A stretch of 10,161 nt of DNA from Alphaproteobacteria bacterium. Lineage in GTDB: Bacteria; Pseudomonadota; Alphaproteobacteria; JAEULC01. The notes under the pieces were generated by a model, which had not been told where the DNA came from, made no database searches, and saw only the letters and a program-made list of their open reading frames with translations. The translations under genes were made by a program, and so were the position numbers. Below, piece after piece: positions 1-9,533 of this stretch. Within the stretch, counting starts at the first letter, position 1; the number at the start of each line of letters is the position of its first letter. The stretch is taken from positions 1-10,161 of the forward strand of contig JADZDN010000418.1 in NCBI GenBank assembly GCA_020851015.1, read 5' to 3'.

Positions 1-1244
1 GCCGCCAAGGTTCCGATCGCGGCGGCCACGGCGGCGGCGAGCAGGCCGATCATCGCGTACTCCACCAGGAAGGCCATGCCGACCTCGCGGCGCGTGGCGC
101 CCAACACCTTCAGCACCCCCGCGTCGTAGACGCGCCGGCGGTGCCCGGCCGCGACAGCGCCGGCCAGCACCAGCGCGCCGACCGCGATCGTGATGCCGGC
201 GGTCAGCCGGACCGCGATGCCGACCTGCGACACCAGCCGCGCCGCCGCCTCCAGCGCGTCGCGCACGCGCACCGCGGAGACGTTGGGAAAGCGGTCGGTG
301 ACGGCCTTGAACAGCGCCTCCTCCTGCGCGGCGTCCGCATGGGCGGCGGCGAGATGCGTGTGGGGCGCGGCCTCCAGCACGCCGGGCGCGAAGATCAGCA
401 CGAAGTTCATCGTCAGGTCGCCCCAGTCGATCGCGCGCAGGTTGGCGATCCTGGCCGTGATCTCGCGCCCCAGCACGTTGACCGTCAGCGTGTCGCCCAC
501 GCCCAGGTTCATCCCCCGCGCGGCCTCGGCGTCGAACGATACCAGCGGCGGGCCGCTGTAGTCGGCCGGCCACCACTCGCCCGCGACCAGGCGCGTCTTC
601 GGCGGCATGGCGGCGGCGTAGGTGAGCGCCCGGTCGCCGCGCAGCACCCACGAAACATCCGGGCGGACAGGGCGCGTGTCGGCGGACTCGCCGTTCAGCT
701 TGACGATGCGCGCGCGCACCGTCGGCACGCGCTGCACGTCGCCCGCGCCGGTCGCCGCCACGGTGCGGTCGAAGTCGGCCACCTGGTCCGGCTGGATGTC
801 GATGAAGTAGAAGCTGGGCGCCGCGGTGGGCAGGCGCTCGGTGATCTGCCGGCCGATATTGCCCTCGACCAGGGCCACCGCCACCAGCACGCTCAAGCCC
901 ATGCCGAGCGACACCAGCACGCTGGCCGTGGGCGCGGCGGGACGGTGCACATTGGCCAGCGCCAGGCGCAACACCGGCCGGCGCGGGCGCGGCAAGGCCG
1001 AGGTCAGTTTCACCAGCGCCCAGGCGATCAGCCGGAAGCCGGCGAGGCTGGCGATGGCGCCGGCGACGAACCACACCGCCACCCGCTTGTCGACCGACCA
1101 GGCGATCGCCAGCGCCGCCAGCGCCAGGGCGGCGACCGCGGTCAGCACGACGTAGCCCAGGCGCGGCCAGCGCCGCGCGGGCGCGATCAGGTCGCGGAAC
1201 AGCGCGGCCGCCGGCACCTCGCGCGCGGCCGCCAAGGGCCAGAC
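1..1244 (-). pseudogene. ybbP: C-terminal half of YbbP-like ABC exporter permease, cut off from its start by an in-frame TAG and running off the left edge
   Basis: Reading the minus strand in the same frame as the N-terminal half (1245-2369), there are 414 sense codons and no further stop from 1244 down to base 3. The product looks like the second half of an FtsX/MacB-type permease. WPLAAAREVPAAALFRD comes right after the stop, then three hydrophobic stretches (GYVVLTAVAALALAAL; VWFVAGAIASLAGF; SVLVSLGMGLSVLVAVALV), a long soluble region, and a terminal FtsX domain with TAGITIAVGALVLAGAVAAG and the hallmark RRRVYDAGVLKVLGATRREV followed by another membrane helix. The last few tens of residues lie outside the window. 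No ATG with a ribosome site sits just after the TAG; only weak TTG (1235) or GTG (1217) codons are available, so independent translation is doubtful. Identification as the missing half of the same gene is strong. Whether it is truly dead (pseudogene), a sequencing error or readthrough cannot be decided here. Confidence 0.8.
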
Positions 1245-1247
1245 CTA
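1245..1247 (-). other. In-frame amber (TAG) codon interrupting the permease gene
   Basis: Plus-strand CTA reads as TAG on the minus strand, at codon 375 counted from the ATG at 2369. Both flanks belong to the same protein in the same frame: ...GAFGLVSELAF before it and VWPLAAAREVPAAALFRD after it. No frame change is needed to rejoin them. The stop falls at the end of the last membrane helix of the first FtsX domain. From memory of the family, this position usually holds a small or hydrophobic residue. A TCG serine codon would become TAG by one substitution; that ancestral codon is my inference. Confidence 0.85.
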
Positions 1248-2369
1248 GAAGGCGAGCTCCGAGACCAGGCCGAAGGCGCCGGCAAGCAGCAGCGGCGCGG
1301 GATAGACGGCGACGCGCGCCGCCACCGGCAACTTGTCGGCCAGGATCGGCGCCGCCAGCATCGGCACCGCCGCGCCCAGCACGATGCCGATCAGCGCGCC
1401 CAGCGCCGCCAGCGCCAGGACCTGCAGCAGCCCGGCGAGAAACACCAGCCGGCCCGGCGCGCCCAGGCACTTGTAGGTGGCGATCGTCGCCACCTTGCCG
1501 TCGAGATGGCTCTTGACCGCGTTGCCCACGCCGACGCCGCCCACCAGCAGCGCGGTCAGCCCGACCAGCGTCAGGAACAGGGTCAGGCGGTCGATGAAGC
1601 GCTGCGCCCCGGCATCGGCCTGGGCATGGCTGCGCATGCGCCAGCCCGCCTGCGGGAAGCGCTTGGCGGTATCCTCGAGGAACGCGCCGGCGTCCTGTCC
1701 GGCCGGCAGCGCCAGGCGATAGGCGTAGTAGACCAGGCTGCCGGGCTGCAGCAGCTGCGTCGCGGCCAGCGCCTGCTCAGCGATCATCACGCGCGGGCCG
1801 AAGCGGAACAGGCTGGTGCCCTTGTCGGGCTCGTGCTCGATCGTGGCGCGCAGCTCGAGCTCGATCTCGCCGAGCTGCAAGCGGTCGCCCGGCCTGACGC
1901 CCAGCCGCGCGGCGATGTCGGGATCGGCCACCGCGCCCCAGCGCCCGTCGCGCAGCGCCAGCGCGTCGGCCAGCCGCATGCCGCCGCTCAAGCCAACCGC
2001 GCCATAGAGCGGATAGGCGCCGTCCACGGCCTTCAGCTCAACGATGTTCCGGCGCGTGGCGCCCCCGGCGCCCGCGCGCGCCATGGCGCGCAGCTCGGTC
2101 TCCTCGGACAATCGGCCCGCACGCGCGATCCACGCGCGCTCGGCCGGATCGGCCGGGCGGTGGGTCAGGCGCAATTCGACGTCACCGCCCAAGAGCAGCC
2201 GCGCGTCGGCCTTGAGCCCGGCGTCGATCGCGCGGCCCAGCGAGCCGACCCCCGCGATCACCGCAACGCCGATCGCCAGGCACGCCAGGAAGACGCGGAA
2301 GCCGCGCACGCCGCCGCGCAGCTCGCGCCGCGCCATGCGCGCGGCCTGCGCGAGGATCGCGAGCGCCAT
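1245..2369 (-). CDS. ybbP: N-terminal half of YbbP-like ABC exporter permease (truncated by TAG)
   Basis: Encodes 374 residues of an inner-membrane permease of the FtsX/MacB superfamily, normally about 800-850 residues with two FtsX domains, which works with the ATPase encoded just upstream. The start contains RRELRGGVRGFRVFLACLAI and a first membrane helix (about 26-46). A large extracytoplasmic region follows (about 50-255), then the first FtsX domain with helices near 263-284, 311-340 and 355-374, and the typical GKVATIATYKCLGAPGRLVF coupling segment between the first two. The ATG at 2369 lies 4 bases after the ATPase stop and gives the expected short N-terminus. The ATG at 2408 would add 13 atypical residues and overlap the ATPase gene by 35 bases. 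The protein stops at 375 where the family continues, so as written it is a half-transporter and probably non-functional alone. E. coli ybbP is the nearest named relative; its substrate is unknown. Confidence 0.85.
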   Translation of the reverse strand: MALAILAQAARMARRELRGGVRGFRVFLACLAIGVAVIAGVGSLGRAIDAGLKADARLLLGGDVELRLTHRPADPAERAWIARAGRLSEETELRAMARAGAGGATRRNIVELKAVDGAYPLYGAVGLSGGMRLADALALRDGRWGAVADPDIAARLGVRPGDRLQLGEIELELRATIEHEPDKGTSLFRFGPRVMIAEQALAATQLLQPGSLVYYAYRLALPAGQDAGAFLEDTAKRFPQAGWRMRSHAQADAGAQRFIDRLTLFLTLVGLTALLVGGVGVGNAVKSHLDGKVATIATYKCLGAPGRLVFLAGLLQVLALAALGALIGIVLGAAVPMLAAPILADKLPVAARVAVYPAPLLLAGAFGLVSELAF

Positions 2370-2373
2370 GCTC

Positions 2374-3114
<741 letters not shown>

Positions 3115-3184
3115 CAGGATCGCCCGCCCCTTCGCGCTGCGGCGAGCGCTCGCCTTTGCGGCCGCTCGTTGGTCGAAGACCCTT
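3115..3184. promoter_or_regulatory. Short divergent intergenic region between ybbA-like and tesA-like genes
   Basis: These 70 bases separate the ATPase start (minus strand) from the esterase start (plus strand), so they should hold promoter elements for one or both, possibly extending into the coding starts. I found no pair of -35/-10 boxes I would defend on either strand. The only clear signal is GAAGA at 3175-3179, five bases before the proposed GTG start of the esterase, which serves as its ribosome binding site. Confidence 0.35.
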
Positions 3185-3808
3185 GTGCGATATGGCCTGG
3201 TCCTGGCGCTTGTCAATGCCGCGACGCTACCGGTGGCCGTCGCCGAGACGCGCATCCTGGCGCTGGGCGACAGCCTGACCGCCGGCTACGGCCTGCCCGC
3301 CGGCCAGGGCTTCACCGTCCAGCTCGAACAGGCGCTGAAGGCCAAGGGGCTGGACGTGCGCGTGCTGAACGCCGGCGTATCCGGCGACACCACCGCCGGC
3401 GGCCTGGCGCGGCTGGACTGGGCGCTGGGCGACAAGCCCGACGCCGCCATCGTCGCGCTGGGCGCCAACGACATGCTGCGCGGCCTCGACCCCGCGCGGG
3501 CCGAGCAGAACCTGGATGCGATTCTAGGCAAATTGAAGGCGCGCGGCGTGCCGGTGCTGCTGGCGGGCATGCGCGCGTCGCCGAATCTGGGCCGCGACTA
3601 TGCCGGCCGGTTCGACGCGATCTATCCCGAGCTGTCGCGGAAACACGGCGTCGCGCTGTACCCGTTCTTCCTCGACGGCGTGGCCGGGATCGCGGCCTTG
3701 AACCAGCCCGACGGCATGCACCCCACCGCCGAGGGGATCGGCGCGATGGTCCAGCGCATCCTGCCCTATGTCGAGCGCCTGGTCGGCCAGGCGCGGCAGG
3801 CGGGCTAG
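3185..3808 (+). CDS. tesA: Secreted GDSL-family arylesterase / lysophospholipase TesA
   Basis: A 207-residue SGNH/GDSL hydrolase acting on short acyl esters, thioesters or lysophospholipids, probably periplasmic. From the GTG start the protein opens with MRYGLVLALVNAATLPVAVA followed by ETR, a compact signal peptide with an AVA cleavage site. The SGNH blocks are in order: GDSLTAGYG with catalytic Ser30; NAGVSGDTTAGG with the oxyanion glycine near 67; GANDMLRG with Asn95; and DGMHPTAEG with Asp176 and His179. The GTG at 3185 is preferred because GAAGA lies 5 bases upstream, it yields a clean signal peptide, and it avoids overlap with the divergent ATPase gene. The only upstream in-frame ATG (2888) would run far into the ATPase gene. 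The gene is followed after 16 bases by the FIST gene. Its position beside ybbA-ybbP supports the tesA name. Confidence 0.92.
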   Translation: MRYGLVLALVNAATLPVAVAETRILALGDSLTAGYGLPAGQGFTVQLEQALKAKGLDVRVLNAGVSGDTTAGGLARLDWALGDKPDAAIVALGANDMLRGLDPARAEQNLDAILGKLKARGVPVLLAGMRASPNLGRDYAGRFDAIYPELSRKHGVALYPFFLDGVAGIAALNQPDGMHPTAEGIGAMVQRILPYVERLVGQARQAG

Positions 3809-3824
3809 GCGGGACGGTGCGACC

Positions 3825-4937
3825 ATGCACGACATCCGCCACGCCCACGCCGCCGCTTCCGACTGGCGGGCCGGGATCGCGCATTGCCTCAACGACATGG
3901 GGCCGCTTGGGCCTGCGCATCGCCTGGGCTTCCTCTATGTCGCCGACCGCTTTGCCGGCGAGCTCGACGACATCGCGACGGTGCTGAAGGAAGTGACCGG
4001 CGTGCGCGACTGGGTCGGCACCGCCGGCATCGGCGTGCTGGCGACCGGCCACGAGTACTACGACGAGCCGGCCCTGGCGATGATGGTGGCGGCCTGCGAT
4101 CCCGACGAATACCGGCTGCTGCCGAAGCTCGAGCACGATACGCGCCCGCTCAAGCAGGCGCACCAGCGCTGGATGGAGCATCGCCATCCCACCGTGGCGC
4201 TGGTCCATGCCGATCCGCGCGCCAACCAGCTGCCCGCGCTGGTTTCGGCGCTGGCCGAGGACCTGGGCTTCGTGGTGGGCGGATTGACCGCCTCGCGCGG
4301 CGGGTTCCCGCAGCTCGCCGGCAAGGTGACGGAAGGCGGCCTGTCGGGCGTGATGTTCGCCGGCGACGTGGCGGTCGCGACGGGACTGACCCAGGGCTGC
4401 TCGCCGATCGGGCCGATCCGGCGCATCACCGAATGCGCGGACAACGTGATCCAGACGATCGACGGCCGCCCGGCGCTCGACGTGTTCAAGGAGGATATCG
4501 GCGAATTGCTGGCGCGCGACCTGCGCCGCGTCGCCGGCTACATCCACGCCGCGCTGCCCGTGCCGGGATCGGATACCGGCGACTACATGGTGCGCAACCT
4601 GACCGGCATCGATCCCAAGCGCGGGCTGGTGGCGATCGGCGCCACCGTCGCCACCGGCGATCCGATCCTGTTCGTGCGCCGCGACCAGGCCGCCGCCGAG
4701 CAGGACCTCGACCGCATGCTGAAGCAGATCAAGCAGCGCGCGAAGTCGACGCCCAAGGGCGGCATCTACGTCTCCTGCGTCGCGCGGGGGCCCAACCTGT
4801 TCGGCAAGGACTCGCAGGAGCTGAAGCGCATCAACGACGCGCTGGGCGATTTCCCGCTGGTGGGATTCTTCGCCAACGGCGAGATTTCCCACAACAGGCT
4901 TTACGGATATACCGGGGTGCTGACGCTGTTCGTCTAG
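3825..4937 (+). CDS. FIST domain-containing protein (FIST_N + FIST_C)
   Basis: A 370-residue, apparently soluble protein with no signal peptide or clear membrane helix. It shows the FIST N-terminal domain (about 35-225), including GFLYVADRFAGELDDI, WVGTAGIGVLATG and LTQGCSPIGPIRRIT. The FIST C-terminal domain (about 226-355) ends in FPLVGFFANGEISHNRLYGY. FIST domains are proposed sensory modules, thought to bind small ligands such as amino acids, and are often linked to signalling proteins; direct biochemistry is scarce. Here the domain pair stands alone, with no kinase, cyclase or methyl-accepting region, and no signalling gene is adjacent. The ATG at 3825 is 16 bases after the tesA stop, with GGGACGG upstream. 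An ATG at 3768 would overlap tesA and add 19 unrelated residues. It probably shares a transcript with tesA. The family call is firm; ligand and role are unknown. Confidence 0.9.
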   Translation: MHDIRHAHAAASDWRAGIAHCLNDMGPLGPAHRLGFLYVADRFAGELDDIATVLKEVTGVRDWVGTAGIGVLATGHEYYDEPALAMMVAACDPDEYRLLPKLEHDTRPLKQAHQRWMEHRHPTVALVHADPRANQLPALVSALAEDLGFVVGGLTASRGGFPQLAGKVTEGGLSGVMFAGDVAVATGLTQGCSPIGPIRRITECADNVIQTIDGRPALDVFKEDIGELLARDLRRVAGYIHAALPVPGSDTGDYMVRNLTGIDPKRGLVAIGATVATGDPILFVRRDQAAAEQDLDRMLKQIKQRAKSTPKGGIYVSCVARGPNLFGKDSQELKRINDALGDFPLVGFFANGEISHNRLYGYTGVLTLFV

Positions 4938-4939
4938 AC

Positions 4940-4956
4940 GCGCCGTCCCCCGGCGC
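4940..4956 (+). other. Small GC hairpin between FIST and aldo/keto reductase genes
   Basis: GCGCCG, a five-base loop TCCCC, then CGGCGC form a perfect 6-bp stem beginning 3 bases after the FIST stop codon. No T-run follows, so this is not a standard intrinsic terminator. It could be a weak pause or mRNA-end structure, or chance in GC-rich sequence. The remaining bases to 4989 carry only the reductase ribosome site (GGAG at 4981-4984). Confidence 0.3.
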
Positions 4957-4989
4957 CGACCCAACCCTTCCGTCCGCTTCGGAGTTTTC

Positions 4990-6054
4990 ATGCAGTATCG
5001 CAGCCTCGGCCGCAGCGGCATCACCGTCAGTTCCGTGTGCCTGGGCACCATGACCTTCGGCGAGCAGACCGGCGAGCAGGAATCGCATCGCGTGATGGAC
5101 CTGGCGCGCGACGGCGGCGTCACCTTCTTCGACGCGGCCGAGGTGTATCCCGTGCCGCAGCGCGCCGAGACCTATGGCGACAGCGAACGCCATGTCGGGC
5201 GCTGGGTGAAGGCGCGCGGCGGGCGCGACAAGCTGGTGCTGGCGACCAAGGTCGTGGGCCGTAGCAGTGGACGCCTGCCCTATGTGCGCGGCGGCACCAC
5301 CCGGCTGGACCGCCGCCACATCACCGAGGCGGTCGTGGGCAGCCTGAAGCGCCTGGAGACCGACTATATCGACCTCTACCAGACCCACTTCCCCGAGCGG
5401 CAGACCAACACCTTCGAGAAGCTGGGCTACAGGCACGAGCCCAAGGACGACCCGATCCCGCTGGAGGAGACGCTGGGCGTGCTAGCGGACCTCAAGCAGG
5501 CCGGCAAGATCCGCGCCTTCGGCGCGTCGAACGAGACGCCCTGGGGCCTGATGACGCTGCTGCGCAAGGCCGAGGAGAACCCCGCCTTGCCGCGCTGCGC
5601 CGCGGTGCAGAACCCCTACAGCCTGCTGAGCCGCGGCTTCGATGTCGGCTTGGCCGAGGTTTCGATCCGCGAGGACTGTCCGCTGATGGCCTACTCGCCG
5701 CTCGCCTTCGGCCTGTTGACCGGCAAATACCTGGAAGCGGGCGGCGGCCCGTCCGACGCGCGGCTCAATGCCTATCCGAAGAACCCGCCCTGGCTGCGCT
5801 ACCGCTGGCCGCGCGCCCAGGCCGGCAGCCGGGCCTATGTCGACCTGGCCCGCAAGCACGGATTGTCGCCCGCCGGCATGGCGCTAGCCTATACGATGAC
5901 GCGGCCGTTCGTGGCATCGACCATCGTCGGCGCGCGGACCGCCGAGCAGTTGCAGGAGAACCTCGCGCTGGCCGAGTCGACCAGGCTGAGCCCGGCGGTG
6001 CTGGAAGGGATCGAGGCGATCCACGCCGAGAACCCCAACCCGGTGTTGCGCTAG
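4990..6054 (+). CDS. tas: NADP(H)-dependent aldo/keto reductase, Tas-like
   Basis: A 354-residue cytosolic (alpha/beta)8-barrel oxidoreductase that would reduce aldehydes or ketones with NADPH. The protein follows E. coli Tas closely from end to end as I recall it: LGTMTFGEQ near 18-26, the extended AEVYPVPQRAET insert, QTHFPERQTNTFEKLGY (131-147), SNETPWGLM, VQNPYSLLSRGFDVGLAEVS and FVASTIVGA. The catalytic tetrad is complete: Asp48, Tyr53, Lys87 and His133. Tas was named in E. coli for suppressing a tyrosine auxotrophy under starvation; its natural substrate is not settled, so none is assigned here. The ATG at 4990 has GGAG five bases upstream and starts exactly where family members start (MQYRSLGRSG). 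It lies 52 bases after the FIST gene and 28 bases before thpR, on the same strand. Confidence 0.93.
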   Translation: MQYRSLGRSGITVSSVCLGTMTFGEQTGEQESHRVMDLARDGGVTFFDAAEVYPVPQRAETYGDSERHVGRWVKARGGRDKLVLATKVVGRSSGRLPYVRGGTTRLDRRHITEAVVGSLKRLETDYIDLYQTHFPERQTNTFEKLGYRHEPKDDPIPLEETLGVLADLKQAGKIRAFGASNETPWGLMTLLRKAEENPALPRCAAVQNPYSLLSRGFDVGLAEVSIREDCPLMAYSPLAFGLLTGKYLEAGGGPSDARLNAYPKNPPWLRYRWPRAQAGSRAYVDLARKHGLSPAGMALAYTMTRPFVASTIVGARTAEQLQENLALAESTRLSPAVLEGIEAIHAENPNPVLR

Positions 6055-6082
6055 GCAGCCACGCGAAAGAGGAAGCGCGTCA

Positions 6083-6625
6083 ATGATCCGGCTGTTCGTC
6101 GGCCTTGCCCTGCCGCAGGAGGTCCGCCAGCGCCTGTCGTTCCTCACCGGCGGCGTGCCCGGCGCGCGCTGGGACCCGCCCGAGAACTACCACATCACGC
6201 TGCGCTTCATCGGCGAGGTGGAGATGGGCCAGGCCGAGGACATCGACGCCGAATTGCAGCGCATCCAGGTGCCCGAATTCGCGGTGACGCTCGCCTCGGT
6301 CGACCATTTCGGTCCGCCCGAAAAGGCGCGGGTGCTCTATGCGGGGGTCGAGCGCAGCGAGTTGCTGCTGCGCCTGCAGGGCAAGGTCGAGAACGGCGTG
6401 CAGCGCGCGGGCCTGCCGCCCGAGCAGCGCAAGTTCGTCCCGCATGTCACGCTGGCGCGGCTGAAGGATGCCCCAGTCCAGCGCATCCTGGCCTTCCGCG
6501 AGTCGCACAGCCTGTTCCGCGCCGGCCCGGTCCCTGTCGGCGAGTTCGCGCTCTACTCCAGCCATCCCGGCAAGGGCCACTCGGTCTACCGCGAGGAGGC
6601 GACCTACCCGCTTGGCGGGGGGTGA
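6083..6625 (+). CDS. thpR: RNA 2',3'-cyclic phosphodiesterase ThpR (LigT, 2H family)
   Basis: A 180-residue cytosolic member of the 2H phosphoesterase family, which opens 2',3'-cyclic phosphate ends on RNA; E. coli ThpR/LigT can also ligate tRNA half-molecules in vitro. The typical start MIRLFVGLALPQEVRQRL is present. The two HxTx catalytic motifs are HIT at 37-39 (in ENYHITLRFIGEV) and HVT at 121-123 (in FVPHVTLARLKD), with the usual spacing of about 84 residues. The tail FALYSSHPGKGHSVYREEATYPL also matches the family, and the length is normal. GAGGAA lies 8 bases before the ATG. It is the last plus-strand gene of this run and converges on the minus-strand gene ending at 6663; the 37 bases between show no convincing terminator. 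Confidence 0.95.
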   Translation: MIRLFVGLALPQEVRQRLSFLTGGVPGARWDPPENYHITLRFIGEVEMGQAEDIDAELQRIQVPEFAVTLASVDHFGPPEKARVLYAGVERSELLLRLQGKVENGVQRAGLPPEQRKFVPHVTLARLKDAPVQRILAFRESHSLFRAGPVPVGEFALYSSHPGKGHSVYREEATYPLGGG

Positions 6626-6662
6626 GAGGTTGCTCAAGCCCGGGTGCGAGAACGGAATCGAA

Positions 6663-7694
6663 TCACCACCTCGTCCGGACCTCCACGATCACCGGCAGAT
6701 GGTCCGACCCCAGCGCGGGGCCGGTTCGGGCGCGGCTTGGCGCCAACGACGGATCGACCAGTGCATGGTCGATCGCGATCCGGCCGGGAAACGGCAGGAT
6801 CGATGGCCAGGTGCCTTCGATGCCGCCCAGCCGGACAACGCCGCCGCGGCGCGCAAGGCCGGTCAGCACCGCGCCCCACGGCACGGCATTGAGGTCGCCC
6901 AGCACCAGCTTGCGCCCCGGGACCGCCGCCACGCGCCCGGCCAGCCGCTCCGCCTGGGCCCATTGCGTGCCGAGCGGTCCATAGAACGGGCGCGCCAGGT
7001 GCGTGCCGAACAGCGTCAGCGGCCCGTCGGCCAGCGCGAATCGCGCCTCGAGCAGCGGCAGGTCGATGCCGCGGTCCATGTCCAGCCGCAAGCCCTGCCA
7101 GGGTATCTTCGCGAAGATCGCCAGATCGCATCGCCGCAGGGCCGTGCAATCCGCCCGAAAGGGATAGCGTCCCTCCAGCGCCTTCAGGGCGACGCGCCAG
7201 GCGGGCGTGACCTCGACCAGCGACACGATGTCGGCGTCCTCGGCCTCCAGGAATTGGATCGTCCGGGCGTAGTCGCGATTGCGATTCGAGAGATTGAGGT
7301 GGATCGCTTTCAGGCCCGCGGCCGGATGGGCGGCTTGGCGGGCGCCGGCCGCGGCGGCCAGCGACGCCAGCGCCGGCTGGGCCGCTTCCGCGCCGCCCGC
7401 CGCGGCATGGGGGCGGAGCTGGACGAACTGGGCGGCAAGGCACAGACCGAGGGCAGCACAGGCCGCCCAATGCCGGCGCAGCATGGCAATGGCGAGCGCC
7501 AGCAGCGTCGCGGCCGCAGCCTGCAACAGGAACTGCGCGACGAGGTCGATCAGCGGGTGCAGCCGCGCCAGCGGCGGCGCCAGGCTCAAGGCGGCGAGCG
7601 CGGCGGTGACGGCCCCCGCCAGGAACGATCGCCGACGCTTGGCCGCTGGCGGCGCCACTTGCATCGATTCATGCCGCATGCGGGGCGTGTCCAT
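6663..7694 (-). CDS. Membrane-anchored endonuclease/exonuclease/phosphatase (EEP) family protein
   Basis: A 343-residue protein with three hydrophobic segments at the N-terminus (about 24-44, 48-70, 74-92) and an EEP-fold domain (DNase I/exonuclease III-like metal-dependent phosphodiesterases) from about 128 to the end. Conserved EEP residues are visible: Asn in HLNLSN (about 134), Glu in SLVEV (161), GTHLARP with His232, GDLNAVPWG with Asp267 and Asn269, IDHAL (309-310) and GSDHLPV with Asp331 and His332. The catalytic set looks complete, so activity is expected, but the substrate (nucleic acid, phosphoinositide-like lipid or other) cannot be read from sequence. The overall plan resembles E. 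coli YafD-type proteins. Start choice is uncertain: ATGs at 7694, 7679 and 7664 all lack a strong ribosome site, and the open frame continues upstream only as antisense of the dehydratase gene. The topology probably puts the catalytic domain outside the cytoplasmic membrane face (inference). Confidence 0.85.
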   Translation of the reverse strand: MDTPRMRHESMQVAPPAAKRRRSFLAGAVTAALAALSLAPPLARLHPLIDLVAQFLLQAAAATLLALAIAMLRRHWAACAALGLCLAAQFVQLRPHAAAGGAEAAQPALASLAAAAGARQAAHPAAGLKAIHLNLSNRNRDYARTIQFLEAEDADIVSLVEVTPAWRVALKALEGRYPFRADCTALRRCDLAIFAKIPWQGLRLDMDRGIDLPLLEARFALADGPLTLFGTHLARPFYGPLGTQWAQAERLAGRVAAVPGRKLVLGDLNAVPWGAVLTGLARRGGVVRLGGIEGTWPSILPFPGRIAIDHALVDPSLAPSRARTGPALGSDHLPVIVEVRTRW

Positions 7695-7730
7695 AGCCGG
7701 CGATTGCGGCCGGACCGTGGCGCGGCCGGG

Positions 7731-7758
7731 TTGTGGCGCATGGCGGGTTGCGTATAGG
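7731..7758 (+). promoter_or_regulatory. Putative sigma70-type promoter of the dehydratase operon
   Basis: TTGTGG (7731-7736) and TATAGG (7753-7758) are separated by 16 bases, a reasonable -35/-10 pair in otherwise GC-rich sequence. Transcription would start near 7765, leaving a leader of about 25 bases that contains the purine-rich ribosome site GGGAGGGAAGGGG (7775-7787). It lies within the 96-base gap between the divergent EEP gene and the dehydratase. The TATA core is nearly symmetric, but no matching -35 box is seen for the minus-strand gene. I recognise no operator palindrome here. Confidence 0.5.
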
Positions 7759-7790
7759 CTCCCCGCGCCAATTCGGGAGGGAAGGGGTCC

Positions 7791-9521
<1,731 letters not shown>

Positions 9522-9533
9522 GCGCGATATCCC

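Noticed and set aside
3312..5123. A 603-codon minus-strand open frame opposite tesA, the FIST gene and the start of the reductase gene
   Set aside because: It lacks any recognisable motif and lies opposite three genes with strong family signatures.
6626..6662. A possible bidirectional terminator between the convergent thpR and EEP genes
   Set aside because: The CCCGGG core has no loop, flanking pairing is mismatched, and there is no T-run on either strand.
6637..6668. A tRNA 3'-end-like string on the minus strand (TTCGATTCCGTTCTCGCACC) between thpR and the EEP gene, suggesting an attachment site or tRNA remnant
   Set aside because: The bases flanking TTCGATT do not form a T-stem, no acceptor, D or anticodon arms are present, and the stretch overlaps the EEP stop codon. 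The likeness is probably coincidence.
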